46,349 bases of DNA. Source: Avoscillospira sp045530865. Its GTDB lineage: Bacteria > Bacillota > Clostridia > Oscillospirales > Oscillospiraceae. The DNA lies in NCBI GenBank assembly GCA_045530865.1, contig JAZSCX010000062.1, forward strand, positions 1 through 46,349, written 5' to 3'. This document shows positions 1-7,302 of this stretch, piece by piece. The notes under the pieces are model-generated. The model was not told where the DNA came from. It made no database searches and saw nothing but the letters and a program-made list of their open reading frames with translations. The position numbers were made by a program, and so were the translations under genes. The stretch's first letter is position 1, and each line of letters starts with the position of its first letter.

Positions 1-396
1 AGACAGTTCCGTGAAGCTTCTGTCGACTATACCGTCGTTAAGAACACTCTGACCCGTCTGGCTGCCAACAAGGCAGGTTACAGCGAGTTTGATGAACTCC
101 TGAATGGTACAACCTCGATGGCTTGCACCACCGGCGACCCCATCGCTCCCGCACGTATCGTCAGCGAGTTCGCCAAGAAGAACAAGGACATCGTTAAGAT
201 CAAGGGTGGCATGGTCGAAGGTAAGGTTCTGTCCATTGACGAACTGAAGGCTTTCGGCGAACTGCCTTCCAAGGACGCTCTGGTTGCCCAGGTTCTGGGT
301 ACTTTCCTGGCTCCCATCACCAGCTTGGCTTTCGTTCTGGATCAGATCTGCCAGGCCAAGGGTGGCGCTCCTGCAGAAGAAGCTGCAGAAGCCTAA
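1..396 (+). CDS. rplJ: 50S ribosomal protein L10, 5' end outside window
   Basis: This is the C-terminal part of ribosomal protein L10, the stalk base protein that binds 23S rRNA and carries L7/L12 dimers. The reading frame is open from the first base, so the start lies outside the window. The visible product begins RQFREASVDYTVVKNTLTRLA, the conserved L10 segment, and ends with an acidic Ala/Glu-rich tail that matches the helix binding L7/L12. It is followed after 42 bases by rplL in the same direction, the standard L10-L7/L12 order. Any autoregulatory L10 leader would be upstream of the window. Identification is secure. Confidence 0.96.
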   Translation, partial: RQFREASVDYTVVKNTLTRLAANKAGYSEFDELLNGTTSMACTTGDPIAPARIVSEFAKKNKDIVKIKGGMVEGKVLSIDELKAFGELPSKDALVAQVLGTFLAPITSLAFVLDQICQAKGGAPAEEAAEA

Positions 397-438
397 TTTA
401 TTCAAAAACTAATTACTATATTTTGGAGGTAATTTACA

Positions 439-813
439 ATGGCATCCGAAAAGATTACTGCTCTCGTTGAAGAAGTTAAGACTCTGTCCGTTCTGGAGCT
501 GGCTGAGCTGGTTCACACTCTGGAAGAAGTTTTCGGCGTTTCCGCCGCTGCCGCTGCTGTCGCTGCTCCCGCTGGCGGCGCCGCTGCTGTTGTTGAAGAG
601 AAGACCGAGTTCGACGTCATCCTGAAGTCCGCCGGCGCTTCCAAGCTGAACGTCATCAAGGTCGTCCGCGCTGCTACCGGCCTGGGCCTGAAGGAAGCCA
701 AGGATCTGGTCGACAACGCTCCCAAGGCTCTGAAGGAAGGCATCTCCAAGGAAGACGCAGAGAAGCTGGCTGCCGAGCTGAAGGAAGCTGGCGCAGAAGT
801 CGAAGTGAAGTAA
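439..813 (+). CDS. rplL: 50S ribosomal protein L7/L12
   Basis: This 124-residue protein is the multi-copy stalk protein that recruits translation GTPases to the ribosome. It shows an N-terminal dimerisation helix (about residues 1-33), an Ala/Gly/Pro-rich hinge (about 36-52) and the C-terminal factor-binding domain with KLNVIKVVRAATGLGLKEAKDLVD. The length is typical for the family. A strong TTGGAGG ribosome binding site precedes the ATG. Codon use is strongly biased towards a few preferred codons, as in tuf at the other end of the window. A terminator follows within about 30 bases, so it ends the operon. Confidence 0.98.
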   Translation: MASEKITALVEEVKTLSVLELAELVHTLEEVFGVSAAAAAVAAPAGGAAAVVEEKTEFDVILKSAGASKLNVIKVVRAATGLGLKEAKDLVDNAPKALKEGISKEDAEKLAAELKEAGAEVEVK

Positions 814-838
814 TTTACTTCTCTCCCCTTTTGTACAC

Positions 839-877
839 AAATCCACTGCTGCATTTGGAGCAGGGGATTTTCTTTTC
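839..877 (+). terminator. Rho-independent terminator after rplL
   Basis: A 12-bp stem with one A/G mismatch (839-850 with 859-870) and an 8-base loop is followed by a T-rich run (TTTTCTTTTC). It ends the ribosomal operon and may also act weakly on the convergent ATP-grasp transcript. Confidence 0.8.
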
Positions 878-902
878 GTTTCATCCCAATACACGAAGTA
901 CA

Positions 903-2099
903 TCAGGCGGTTATCTCTGCCAGATCGGCATAGAAGGCGTTCATTTCCTCTTCTGTATCAAAATTGGCCACATACATCTGATTGGCCATGGCACCGGACA
1001 GCGCATCGGGGATACGCCCCTTCATTTTCATGCAGCAGCCGTATTTTGCCATAACCGCATCATGATCCATTGCATAATTCTTTCCGTCTCTCCGGCCATA
1101 GAACGCACAGAAATGATGCTTTGATTCAGTGGGCATCGTACTCTTATCGAATGCGATCATGTCCGCCCAGATCTTATACACATCGGTTTCATTGGCAAAA
1201 TTAAATAGATCCGGCGTGTAGCCGCCTGCCGGACGCATATTGACCTCCAGTCCCAGAATATCTCCCTTTTCACCCAGACCCTCCTGATCTTCTTTCAGCA
1301 CAAAATACTCCAGATGTACAAAGCGGCTCTTTACCTCAAAGGATTTGACTGTGGCTCTACCAATTCTTCGTACCTCATCCGGCAGATCCTTCACGATGTA
1401 ATAGATGGAGTCGCCGTTGGTGTTGACCACATCCATCAAAGAGTCCGGCGTCACATTACCGCTTTCAAACAGCGGCTCGCCCTGTGAATTGATGATAGCA
1501 TCATAGGTACGGACAAAGCCATTGACAAACTCTTCCATGATATAAATGTTGTCATCTTTTGTATCAAAGAAGTTCTGCAGCTCCGCATCAGAGGTCAACT
1601 TATAGGTATTGCTGGCCCCCACACCGTTATCGGGCTTGACCACAACAGGATAGCCAACCGTTTCAATAAAAGTCTTTGCATCCTCCATGGCACGGACAAT
1701 ATGATATCGTGCAGTCTTGATCCCGGCCTTTTCATAATAGACCTTCATGCCGGACTTATACTTCACGCGATCCATATCCTCTGTTTTGAAACCGGAGGTA
1801 ATATTGAATTCTGTTCGAAGCTGTGCATCCCGCAGCAGCCAATACTCGTTGTTCGACTCCAGCCAGTCGATCTTGCCGTACTTGTATGTATAAAACGCTA
1901 CGGCCTTGAACACTTCGTCATAATTCTCCAGATTGGAAACCTTGTAGTACTCGTGCAGAGAATCCCGCAGTCCCTGCTTCAGATCAAAATACGGGCAATC
2001 GCCGATACCCAACACCCGCATACCGTTTTTCTGCAGCTCCCGGCAGAACATCCAATAGCTCTCCGGAAAATTGGGGGAAATAAAAATAAAGTTCTTCAT
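903..2099 (-). CDS. ATP-grasp enzyme (carbamoyl-phosphate synthase/biotin carboxylase-like), substrate unknown
   Basis: The 398-residue product looks like an ATP-grasp ligase, a fold that couples a carboxylate to a nucleophile through an acyl-phosphate. Visible elements are a nucleotide-binding-like N-terminal domain, the ATP-clamp lysine segment VVVKPDNGVGAS (about residues 152-163), the adenine-contact strand IMEEF (about 187-191) and the Mg-binding pattern LEVNMRPAGG (about 284-293). An upstream in-frame start at 2162 exists, but the ATG at 2099 has a GGAAGGAG ribosome binding site and begins with the conserved-looking MKNFIFISPNFPE. It lies 17 bases after the esterase gene at 2117 and is the last gene of a three-gene operon. 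ATP-grasp family membership is firm. The substrate is not known. Confidence 0.85.
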   Translation of the reverse strand: MKNFIFISPNFPESYWMFCRELQKNGMRVLGIGDCPYFDLKQGLRDSLHEYYKVSNLENYDEVFKAVAFYTYKYGKIDWLESNNEYWLLRDAQLRTEFNITSGFKTEDMDRVKYKSGMKVYYEKAGIKTARYHIVRAMEDAKTFIETVGYPVVVKPDNGVGASNTYKLTSDAELQNFFDTKDDNIYIMEEFVNGFVRTYDAIINSQGEPLFESGNVTPDSLMDVVNTNGDSIYYIVKDLPDEVRRIGRATVKSFEVKSRFVHLEYFVLKEDQEGLGEKGDILGLEVNMRPAGGYTPDLFNFANETDVYKIWADMIAFDKSTMPTESKHHFCAFYGRRDGKNYAMDHDAVMAKYGCCMKMKGRIPDALSGAMANQMYVANFDTEEEMNAFYADLAEITA

Positions 2100-2116
2100 C
2101 GCACTATTCTCCTTCC

Positions 2117-2866
2117 TTACAGAAGCTGAGGCAGATAATACTCCACCATTTTGTACCACCACGGCCAGTCATGATCCACGTCATGACCCCAGAAATCCAC
2201 CTGTGCGTGAATTCCCTTCTGTTCCAAAACCCGCTTCAGATTGCCCGTACTGGCCTTCAGGACATCTTCCCATGCCCCCTGCCCTACCACAGCCAAAATA
2301 CGCCGATCATTATACATACCGATATAGGGATGATCCTGCGGCATATTGGCAAGATACCGGCAGGGTGTATTCTGATACAGCAGATCATCCATGTAGCTGC
2401 CGAAGTATTCTTCAGATTCGTAAAGACCGGAAATCGCAAAGAGAATATCAAACAGATCCGGTCGACGGAAAAACAGATTGGCCGCATGCATGGCGCCCAT
2501 GGAGCAGCCAAATGTCATGATCGACTGATCGCAGAAGGTTCGTTCCCCATTCAGGTGTTTAATATAAGGTACCAGCTCGTCCACAATATAGTGGTACCAT
2601 CGCTCATGAAGCTCGATCCGCTGTCTGGGATCTCCACCAAAGTTGGCATAGGTTTCATTGTCGATGACATCGCAGGCATAAACCGTGACCCGTCCGGATT
2701 CGACCCATCCGGCCCAGTAGTCGATCATCTTATAGTTTTCAAAATCAAAAAAACGACCGCCCTGACAGGGCACAAACAAAACCGGCTTGCCGCTGTGGCC
2801 ATAGACCTTAAACTCCATCTCACGGTTTAGTGTACCGCTGTAATGCTTAAAATACCGTATTTCCAT
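2117..2866 (-). CDS. Esterase D-like alpha/beta hydrolase (second of two)
   Basis: This 249-residue protein has the putative-esterase (esterase D) alpha/beta hydrolase pattern. The nucleophile elbow is GCSMGA (about residues 119-124) and the likely catalytic histidine lies in GHDVDHDW near the C-terminus. No signal peptide is seen, so it should be cytoplasmic. The start has an AAAGGAG ribosome binding site. It follows the other esterase gene by 15 bases and precedes the ATP-grasp gene by 17 bases, so the three are almost certainly co-transcribed. It shares fold and motif order with its neighbour but is not a close duplicate. The natural ester or amide substrate cannot be read from sequence. 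Confidence 0.82.
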   Translation of the reverse strand: MEIRYFKHYSGTLNREMEFKVYGHSGKPVLFVPCQGGRFFDFENYKMIDYWAGWVESGRVTVYACDVIDNETYANFGGDPRQRIELHERWYHYIVDELVPYIKHLNGERTFCDQSIMTFGCSMGAMHAANLFFRRPDLFDILFAISGLYESEEYFGSYMDDLLYQNTPCRYLANMPQDHPYIGMYNDRRILAVVGQGAWEDVLKASTGNLKRVLEQKGIHAQVDFWGHDVDHDWPWWYKMVEYYLPQLL

Positions 2867-2881
2867 CTATTTCTCCTTTGG

Positions 2882-3637
2882 TTATAATCCAAGACAATCC
2901 ATAAAAACCGGAATCTGCTTCTCCCACGAAGCCTCACAATGAGTACCGCCGGGGACAATCCGGAATGCCAAATTTACACGCTTGGTCAGCAGTAAATGTG
3001 CAACAGAAATCAGCGCTTCCGCATTGGATGCATGATTGTAGATCTCCACACTGCCATAATCCATATAGATGCAGGTATCGCTTTTAATAGGCGCCTTGGC
3101 AATCAGCTCCACAACCTTCCCCGGTGCGATCCAGACACTGGGAGACAGGCAGGCCGCTCTCTGGAATACATGATTATAGCAGGACGCCGCATACAGAGCC
3201 ATCAGTCCTCCCATAGACGAACCGCAAATGATCGTGTGCTCCCGATCAGGAATTGTCCGGTACTGTGCATCTATTTCGGGCTTCAAATTATCCACCAGCC
3301 AGTCCATATATATCTTGCCTTTACCGATGGCCCGGCCTATGGTGGAATTGGCAAAATTAAAGGGTGAATACTCTTCCAATCTGCCGTTACCCTCATGATT
3401 ACATTCAATTGCAACGATAATCAGAGGCTTTTTCGTCCAGTTCAGATAACTGGTCATGCCCCAGGATTTTCCGTAGGTGGCATCAGAATCAAAAAACACA
3501 TTATGACCATCGAACATATACATGACAGGATACCGGCGGAATGCATCCTGATAGTAATCATCCGGCAAATAAATATACCCTCTTCTCACCTTATCACCGG
3601 TGAGCGGTGGGATTGTTACATCAAAACGAAAAACCAT
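2882..3637 (-). CDS. Esterase D-like alpha/beta hydrolase (first of two)
   Basis: This is the promoter-proximal gene of the cassette, about 251 residues. It shows an N-terminal beta-sheet segment, the oxyanion region YMFDGHNVF, the nucleophile elbow CGSSMGGLMAL and the likely catalytic histidine in GGTHCEASWEKQIP. The pattern matches esterase D/enterochelin-esterase-like hydrolases. An in-frame ATG exists at 3661, but the ATG at 3637 has the better placed AGGAGA ribosome binding site. No export signal is visible. Pairing with a second hydrolase and an ATP-grasp ligase suggests making and trimming a small conjugate, which is inference. Confidence 0.82.
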   Translation of the reverse strand: MVFRFDVTIPPLTGDKVRRGYIYLPDDYYQDAFRRYPVMYMFDGHNVFFDSDATYGKSWGMTSYLNWTKKPLIIVAIECNHEGNGRLEEYSPFNFANSTIGRAIGKGKIYMDWLVDNLKPEIDAQYRTIPDREHTIICGSSMGGLMALYAASCYNHVFQRAACLSPSVWIAPGKVVELIAKAPIKSDTCIYMDYGSVEIYNHASNAEALISVAHLLLTKRVNLAFRIVPGGTHCEASWEKQIPVFMDCLGL

Positions 3638-3681
3638 AATATCTCCTGTTCTTTGCGACATTACATCACTATACTGATTAT

Positions 3682-3710
3682 ATGATACATTTTTTTCAGA
3701 AGAAAGTCAA
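3682..3710 (-). promoter_or_regulatory. Promoter of the esterase/ATP-grasp operon
   Basis: On the minus strand TTGACT (3705-3710) is followed by 17 bases and TATCAT (3682-3687), a good sigma-A type promoter about 50 bases before the first esterase gene. Confidence 0.65.
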
Positions 3711-3841
3711 TTACAATCCCCCATATCAAACAAAAGCTTTGCTAAAAACTATTCACGATTTGTTTCCATTTGCGCTGAATTTTTAGTCTTTTATTTTACT
3801 GTAAAATGTGTTATACTGATAATCCAGCGAGGTGAACCGGC

Positions 3842-4309
3842 ATGGCGAAAGACGGCGTTAAAATCATTGCCAAGAACAGTAAAGCTCATCATGAATATTT
3901 CATCGAGGATAAATACGAGGCCGGCATCGAGCTGTTCGGTACGGAAGTCAAATCCATCCGCCAGGGTACCATGCATCTGAAAGAAGCGTGGTGTCAAATC
4001 AAGGACGGGGAGCTCTGGATCAAGCAGATGCACATCAGTCCCTATGAGCAGGGCAATATCTTTAACAAGGATCCCCTGCGTCCCAGAAGGCTGCTGATGC
4101 ATAAACGGGAGATCAATTATCTCTTCGGTAAGGTCAAACAGGATGGATATGCGCTCATCCCCCTTTCCGTTTATTTGAGAGGCTCCCGTGTAAAGATCGA
4201 AGTCGCTCTGGCAAAGGGCAAAAAACTCTATGACAAACGCGAGGATGCTGCCAAAAAAGACGCAAAGCGGCAGATCGACCGCGTCATGAAGGAAAGGAAC
4301 ATACGATAA
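3842..4309 (+). CDS. smpB: SsrA-binding protein SmpB
   Basis: SmpB binds tmRNA and carries it to stalled ribosomes for trans-translation. The 155-residue length is typical. Recognisable segments are IAKNSKAHHEYFIEDKYEAGIELFGTEVKSIRQG at the N-terminus, KVKQDGYALIPLSVYLRGSRVKIEVALAKGKKLYDKR in the middle and the basic C-terminal tail that enters the mRNA channel. A GAGGTG ribosome binding site lies 6 bases upstream. A TATACT -10 box is seen at 3812-3817 with only a weak -35. The stop codon overlaps the ATG of the cyclophilin gene by one base, and the partner RNA ssrA lies about 580 bases downstream. Confidence 0.98.
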   Translation: MAKDGVKIIAKNSKAHHEYFIEDKYEAGIELFGTEVKSIRQGTMHLKEAWCQIKDGELWIKQMHISPYEQGNIFNKDPLRPRRLLMHKREINYLFGKVKQDGYALIPLSVYLRGSRVKIEVALAKGKKLYDKREDAAKKDAKRQIDRVMKERNIR

Positions 4310-4848
4310 TGGCAAATCCTGTTATTACCATCGAAATGGCAGCCGGCGGCAAAATCATTGCTGAGCTGTACCCCGAAATCGCACCGCAGTCCGTTAGAAA
4401 TTTCATCTCTCTCGCAAAGAAGGGTTTCTATAACGGCAAAATCTTCCATCGTGTTATTTCCGGCTTTATGATTCAGGGCGGCTGTCCCCAGGGCACCGGC
4501 ACCGGTGGTCCCGGCTACTGCATCAAGGGTGAATTCCGCATGAACGGCGTGAAGAACGATCTGTCCCACAAGCGGGGCGTTCTGTCCATGGCAAGAGCCC
4601 AGTCCCCCAATTCCGCCGGCAGCCAGTTCTTCATCATGCATGAGGACGGTGACTTCCTCGACGGTCAGTATGCCGCATTCGGCATGGTCACCGAGGGTAT
4701 GGACGTGGTTGACGCCATCGCCGCTGTCAAGACCAATATGCAGGATCGTCCTCTGACGGAGCAGAAGATCGCTTCTGTCACCGTGGAAACCTTCGGTGAG
4801 GAGTATCCCGAACCCGAAAAGCTGAAGGATCCCTACGGCCGTTTCTAG
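4309..4848 (+). CDS. Cyclophilin-type peptidyl-prolyl cis-trans isomerase
   Basis: This 179-residue single-domain cyclophilin catalyses proline isomerisation. Visible catalytic segments are FHRVISGFMIQGG (about residues 46-58), with the catalytic arginine, and LSMARAQSPNSAGSQFFI. The C-terminal LDGQYAAFGMVTEGMDVVDAI is also typical. No signal peptide is present, so it is cytoplasmic. It overlaps smpB by one base (TAATG) and is therefore translationally coupled to it. It sits between smpB and ssrA, which are its only operon context. The family assignment is firm; client proteins are unknown. Confidence 0.95.
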   Translation: MANPVITIEMAAGGKIIAELYPEIAPQSVRNFISLAKKGFYNGKIFHRVISGFMIQGGCPQGTGTGGPGYCIKGEFRMNGVKNDLSHKRGVLSMARAQSPNSAGSQFFIMHEDGDFLDGQYAAFGMVTEGMDVVDAIAAVKTNMQDRPLTEQKIASVTVETFGEEYPEPEKLKDPYGRF

Positions 4849-4885
4849 TCGTTTCTCACGGGCGGATCCTTTCCGCCCTATATAT

Positions 4886-5237
4886 GGGGCTGCACTGGTT
4901 TCGACGGGGATAGTGAGGCTGGATAAGCGGGCAGAGGCGCCTGACCTCTATAAAATGGGCAACTTTTTTAAATTAACTGACAACGATAATTTCGTTCTGG
5001 CTGCTGCTTAATTAGCGGCCCATCCGCCCCGGAAGGACCACGAGCCGGGCTCGGGTGTGATCTGAGTGGTGAACATGAGTACGGTAAGCTTTGCCCGTGC
5101 CATGCATCATGAAGCTACCAAGTCATAGAGTGTGTTTGTTCACGCTATGATGAGGGAATGTAAATAACAAACTGCGCCCGGAGAAAGTCTTGTCAAGTTA
5201 TTTTCGGACAGGGGTTCGATTCCCCTCAGCTCCACCA
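4886..5237 (+). ncRNA. ssrA: Transfer-messenger RNA (tmRNA)
   Basis: The 352-nt RNA begins GGGGCTGCA followed by CTGGTTTCGACGGGG and ends with TTCGATTCCCC, CAGCTCC and an encoded ACCA. The 7-bp acceptor stem keeps the third-position G-U pair recognised by alanyl-tRNA synthetase. The tag reading frame ends DNDNFVLAAA followed by TAA and a second in-frame TAG. The exact resume codon was not fixed. The LAAA end has an extra alanine compared with the common LAA degron; I recall similar tags in other Ruminococcaceae. The partner smpB is encoded just upstream. Confidence 0.98.
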
Positions 5238-5279
5238 TAAGAAAAAGCACCCAGAAGGGTGCTTTTTCTTATGGTGGAG
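5230..5279. terminator. Terminator of ssrA, long perfect inverted repeat
   Basis: The arms 5230-5252 and 5257-5279 are perfect reverse complements (23 bp) around a 4-base AGAA loop. The right arm carries the run CTTTTTCTT. The left arm starts inside the mature 3' end of tmRNA (CTCCACCA), so folding of the primary transcript would trap the CCA end until it is processed. Confidence 0.85.
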
Positions 5280-5280
5280 G

Positions 5281-5858
5281 GATGATTGCCTTTTAATCGA
5301 TCCAGGACCTGATGTTTTTGACGCGCTTCGTACGTTCGGCAAACATCCGGATAATATCCAATGTATTATCAACACGCATCGGCACACAGATCATTATTGT
5401 GAGGAAACAGTGTTACAGTTGAAACACGCGGTGTTCTGCACGACCCCAGACAATGATGTCATTTCATTTGGAAAATATAAGATCACCGCACGAAAGGCAC
5501 ACCACGGTACCTGTGAAAATGCCGTGCATTTTATCGTCTCGGATGGGGAGAAAAAACTGTTATATGTTCTAGACAACGCATGGCTTTTGTATGCAAGGTT
5601 GCCGCTATTATCAAAAACAAAATAGATTTTGCTGTGTTTGATTGCACAATTGGAAACTACCCCGGTGATTACGGCATTTTTGAACATATCAATATTAACA
5701 TGGTGCTGGAAATGAAACAGTCCCTACAGCCCCACATTAAAAGATTCTGTATCAGCCACATAGCCAGAGCACTGCACGATCCGCATGAAGCGCTCGAATC
5801 ACAGATGAAATCGGATAATATTGAAGTTGCCTTTGACGGCTACGAAACCTATTTTTAA
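5281..5858 (+). pseudogene. Truncated, frameshifted metallo-beta-lactamase-fold hydrolase
   Basis: The remnant starts immediately after the ssrA terminator, in frame 1, with CLLIDPGPDVFDALRTFG and the metal-binding motif NTHRHTDHYCEE (HxHxDH), then continues with HHGTCENAVHFIVSDGEKKLLYVLDNAWLLY. Around 5575-5600 the homologous reading moves to another frame and continues as IDFAVFDCTIGNYPGDYGIFEH, CISHIARALHDPHE and AFDGYETYF, to a stop at 5858. Both halves fit one MBL-fold phosphodiesterase-like protein. About 50 N-terminal residues are missing and one frameshift separates the halves. No ribosome binding site or start precedes it. It is almost surely non-functional. Confidence 0.82.
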
Positions 5859-5869
5859 TGCTACCAAGA

Positions 5870-5900
5870 AAGCCATCTCCCCTATGAGAGATGGCTTTTC
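5870..5900. terminator. Terminator between the MBL remnant and the sensor-domain gene
   Basis: A 10-bp stem (5870-5879 with 5888-5897) with an 8-base loop is followed by TT on the plus strand. It lies 10 bases beyond the stop of the minus-strand gene at 5910 and can serve that gene too. Confidence 0.65.
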
Positions 5901-5909
5901 TGGTATTTA

Positions 5910-6548
5910 CTAATCTCCTACCGAAATGACAGGTGCAGCAGACGGTGCCCGTTCCACTCTTCCATTCTTTATGGCTATATTATCCAAAAACTGCTCTGTG
6001 CGTCCGTAGTTGTCGGTGATCGTCACGGAAACTTCCAGTATGTCTCCATTTTTCATGATTACATCAAAATAGGTGTCTTGAATGGAACCAAGGAATACAT
6101 TGGCTTCCCGATCGGATTTCCGGAGCTGCAGTTCTTCCCGAAACAGCTCTTCTCCATTCATTTCGGCTGTAAGAACCGCTTTTTCAGGCCAGATAAAATC
6201 AGCATGGGGAGAAGCAATCGATACATAGACCTCTTCCGCCTTCGTTGTAGAGACAGATCCCCCAAAGCCTTTGAAGGCTATTGCAAATGGTGCCGTCAGA
6301 TTATAGGACGTCAGGCGGAACAAATCCGGATGCAGGTCATAGATCCGGTCCACCAGCTGCTCCTGAATATCGCCGTTCCGGTTTTTCACACGAATACTGA
6401 TGTCAGTGCTATAGTTTAAGGGAATTGTCAGTTCTGCGGAAAAATCAGGCCCCTTCACCCACTCCCCTGCTGTCTGACCTGTTGATTCATCAGTTTTGAT
6501 CCAGTTTCCGTAAAACTGCAGTTCGCTTCCAGCCTCATAGGTTTTCAT
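5910..6548 (-). CDS. Probable detached extracytoplasmic domain of the XRE membrane regulator
   Basis: The frame encodes 212 residues with beta-rich, Ig-like character and no signal peptide or membrane segment. It overlaps the stop of the XRE gene by four bases (ATGA), but no ribosome binding site precedes its ATG. The upstream XRE protein has a single membrane helix that would place its C-terminus outside the cell, and it stops right where this domain begins. Adding one base near 6550 joins the two as ...TIRLS-x-T-MKTYEAGSELQFYGNW. The simplest reading is that this is the C-terminal half of one roughly 410-residue regulator, separated by a one-base deletion. Separate translation cannot be excluded, but a domain of this kind would then be stranded in the cytoplasm. 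Confidence 0.55.
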   Translation of the reverse strand: MKTYEAGSELQFYGNWIKTDESTGQTAGEWVKGPDFSAELTIPLNYSTDISIRVKNRNGDIQEQLVDRIYDLHPDLFRLTSYNLTAPFAIAFKGFGGSVSTTKAEEVYVSIASPHADFIWPEKAVLTAEMNGEELFREELQLRKSDREANVFLGSIQDTYFDVIMKNGDILEVSVTITDNYGRTEQFLDNIAIKNGRVERAPSAAPVISVGD

Positions 6549-7141
6549 GGTGGCGACAGCCGAATGGTCGCCGTTTGTTCTTTCAGTTGCAGATCCACCA
6601 GTTCCCAGTCAAAGGTACTGAGTAGTTTGGTCTCTTCCGCCAGAACGTCATAGATCGTATTACGGATCTGACCGGAAAGATTGCTCTGCTGATTGGATAC
6701 ATTCACCTGCAGGGACGCAATATTACTCTGCAGCAGATTGACCGTATTTCGAAGGGCGCCGATCTGTGCGAACAATACAATGATGATACCGACCAAAAAT
6801 GCCCCAGCAACCAAAACCCATTGCAGGTGTACCCGGTTCCGCCTGCGCTTGTTCTCTGCGTGTTCTTCGGAGTAGCGGCGGAGAATGTTTTCAATTTGAC
6901 CATCATCCAGTTCTGCGGTCTTTTCTTGTGCATGCATTTCTTCCACGCCGAGAAGTTGACCGACCGTAATGGAGAACAGCCTGCTCATAGCAATCAGGGT
7001 GCTTAATTCCGGAATGCCGTTGTCACCCTCCCATTTGGAAACGGCCTGCCTGGATACACCCAGCGCTTCTCCGAGACTTTCCTGCGACATGCCTTTTTGC
7101 CTTCTGTAAAACTGTATCCGCTGTCCCAGCGTCATAGGCAT
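6545..7141 (-). CDS. XRE-family regulator with one membrane helix (probably frameshift-shortened)
   Basis: The 198-residue product has an N-terminal Cro/C1 helix-turn-helix (about residues 5-60; QEGL-type helix seen as SQESLGEALGVSRQAVSKWEGD), a charged linker with RRYSEEHAENKRRRNR, one hydrophobic helix (WVLVAGAFLVGIIIVLFAQIG, about 108-128) and a short coiled-coil-like stretch. The topology is DNA-binding domain inside, remainder outside. It ends LQLKEQTATIRLSPP, where the neighbouring frame takes over. Its start has a GGAG ribosome binding site. It is probably an autoregulated, envelope-sensing regulator, but its targets are not visible. Confidence 0.75.
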   Translation of the reverse strand: MPMTLGQRIQFYRRQKGMSQESLGEALGVSRQAVSKWEGDNGIPELSTLIAMSRLFSITVGQLLGVEEMHAQEKTAELDDGQIENILRRYSEEHAENKRRRNRVHLQWVLVAGAFLVGIIIVLFAQIGALRNTVNLLQSNIASLQVNVSNQQSNLSGQIRNTIYDVLAEETKLLSTFDWELVDLQLKEQTATIRLSPP

Positions 7142-7158
7142 CGTCTCCTTTCTTATTG

Positions 7159-7167
7159 ATTATAGCA
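7159..7167 (-). promoter_or_regulatory. Extended -10 promoter of the XRE regulator gene
   Basis: On the minus strand the sequence reads TGCTATAAT, a TGN-extended -10 box, about 20 bases before the ATG. The -35 is weak (TGGTCA at 17 bases). Confidence 0.55.
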
Positions 7168-7267
7168 TAAACTGTGATTTGTGACCACCATTGCACCGTT
7201 TCTTTTTGTCAACGGAGCGTTGCAGAGGTATTTATTTGTAATAAATCTGTTTCTTCTGGCGATCTTA

Positions 7268-7276
7268 TGCTATAAT
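7268..7276 (+). promoter_or_regulatory. Extended -10 promoter of the dihydrouridine synthase gene
   Basis: TGCTATAAT is an extended -10 box 27 bases before the dus start, with no clear -35. The same TTATGCTATAAT string occurs in the divergent promoter at 7159. Confidence 0.55.
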
Positions 7277-7302
7277 ATTCAAAATAACCGTACGGAGGAG
7301 CC

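Noticed and set aside
6545..6560. Programmed frameshift between the XRE gene and the external domain
   Set aside because: No slippery heptamer, A-run or stimulatory stem is visible at the junction; a simple one-base deletion explains it better.
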